Source: an archaeon (lineage in GTDB: Archaea > Aenigmatarchaeota > Aenigmatarchaeia > CG10238-14 > SCSR01). Taken from it: a stretch of DNA of 6,601 bases. Shown here piece by piece: positions 6,023 through 6,601 of the stretch. A program made the position numbers and the translations under genes. Numbering within the stretch: position 1 is the first letter of the stretch; each line of letters begins with the position of its first letter. Below the pieces are notes generated by a model that was given only the letters and a program-made list of their open reading frames with translations, was not told where the DNA came from and made no database searches. The stretch is taken from assembly GCA_004297575.1 (NCBI GenBank), contig SCSR01000006.1:1-6601 (forward strand), read 5' to 3'.

Positions 6023-6601
6023 TTACCAGTTGATTTCTCTTTCTTTTGCTTCTTGATACCAGCGGCCATCAAATCTCATATCAAGTTGCTTTTCTAATCT
6101 GTGGATTTTCTCCATACCTTTGTTCACAACTCTTTGTACAGTTTTTCTAGCTTCTATACCCGCAAAGCGAAGCTTGTATAATTCGTTTGCATTAGTATGC
6201 ATTTCATCGCTTATTGATGAAAGAAGTCCCGTCATTACATCATCGTGCTTCTTTACCTCTCCAAGTATATCGCGTTGATTATACTCTGTTAAACCGCCGC
6301 CTATTATAGCAGGCAAAAGAATCATGTTCGGACTGCGTTGTTCCAAGTCATTCATAAGGCTTGGAACATCATCTGAAACTATTTGTTCAAATCGTGTTAC
6401 ATTTCTTCCGACATTATATAACTCTCTTCTAATCGCTTCTTTGTTCTCGCCACTTCTCCAAGCCATCTCTAAGGAAATCACTGGAGCATAACCGCCTACT
6501 TTACCAAGTTTATCCACGTTATCCTGGCAAACTACGACAGCATTCTCATAATCATAAGCATTCAAATTTTTCTGGGCTCCTTCTATATCCCCTCTATACA
6601 T
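6023..6601 (-). CDS. Hypothetical helical protein, 5' end not resolved at window edge
   Basis: I do not recognise this product. The frame is open from the right edge to TAA at 6023-6025, giving 192 residues if the ATG on the last three bases is the start; the gene may begin further right. The sequence is rich in charged residues and predicted to be mostly helical. Residues about 1-65 (with YDYENAVVV and ENKEAIRRELYNV) look loosely like a tetratricopeptide-type helical pair, which is a weak impression. A short hydrophobic glycine stretch (ILLPAIIGGG) lies at about 94-103. The C-terminal part from about 135 is strongly basic/acidic and could form a coiled coil (RKTVQRVVNKGMEKIHRLEKQ). No enzyme motif, signal peptide or cysteine cluster is visible. 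It converges on ileS with only two bases between stop codons and is clearly richer in A+T than ileS. Confidence 0.7.
   Translation of the reverse strand: MYRGDIEGAQKNLNAYDYENAVVVCQDNVDKLGKVGGYAPVISLEMAWRSGENKEAIRRELYNVGRNVTRFEQIVSDDVPSLMNDLEQRSPNMILLPAIIGGGLTEYNQRDILGEVKKHDDVMTGLLSSISDEMHTNANELYKLRFAGIEARKTVQRVVNKGMEKIHRLEKQLDMRFDGRWYQEAKEREINW
6034..6054 (+). terminator. Probable T-rich archaeal terminator of ileS
   Basis: Thirteen bases past the ileS stop the plus strand has 15 T residues in 21 bases, with no stem-loop needed. Archaeal RNA polymerase commonly stops at such U-rich tracts. The tract lies inside the 3' end of the convergent gene, so the ileS message would be antisense to that gene over a short stretch. 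Confidence 0.5.

Noticed and set aside
1..6601. Possible tRNA, rRNA, CRISPR, insertion sequence or integration site
   Set aside because: I saw no cloverleaf-like sequence, no regularly spaced repeats, no transposase-like protein and no flanking inverted repeats; coding sequence fills nearly the whole window.

Overview
The window looks like chromosomal DNA from an archaeon, possibly of the small-genome DPANN type. Three things point to Archaea: a zinc-ribbon plus helix-turn-helix protein of the archaeal MBF1 type, an IMP cyclohydrolase of the PurO type, and TATA-like boxes about 25-28 bases before start codons that lack Shine-Dalgarno sequences. The isoleucyl-tRNA synthetase has an ATP-site variant (NQVAHVGH) that I associate, from memory only, with DPANN archaea. 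The phylum is not resolved. I see no RNA gene, insertion sequence, CRISPR array or integration site.

Layout. From base 1 to 2968 five genes lie on the minus strand. Read in the direction of transcription they are a PurO-type IMP cyclohydrolase (2276-2968), an archaeal MBF1-like regulator (1840-2217), a hypothetical membrane-associated protein (1312-1803), a small DUF457/YdjM-like membrane hydrolase with a GTG start (710-1279), and a multi-pass drug/metabolite-superfamily transporter of the GRP/ureide-permease type that runs off the left edge (1-689). A 79-base divergent promoter region (2969-3047) separates them from ileS on the plus strand (3048-6020). After ileS comes a convergent minus-strand gene of unknown function (6023 to the right edge), with only two bases between the two stop codons.

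How the parts relate. The block is a set of housekeeping and envelope genes rather than one pathway: translation (ileS), purine synthesis (purO), transcription control (MBF1), and three membrane proteins. Although the five minus-strand genes sit head to tail with gaps of 20-58 bases, every gene whose start is visible carries its own TATA-like element at the spacing expected for a leaderless transcript. They may therefore be separate transcription units rather than a classical operon. Two genes, purO and the right-edge gene, appear richer in A+T than their neighbours. No obviously new multi-gene system is visible; the items most worth following are the promoter pattern, the PurO homologue and the two unknown proteins.
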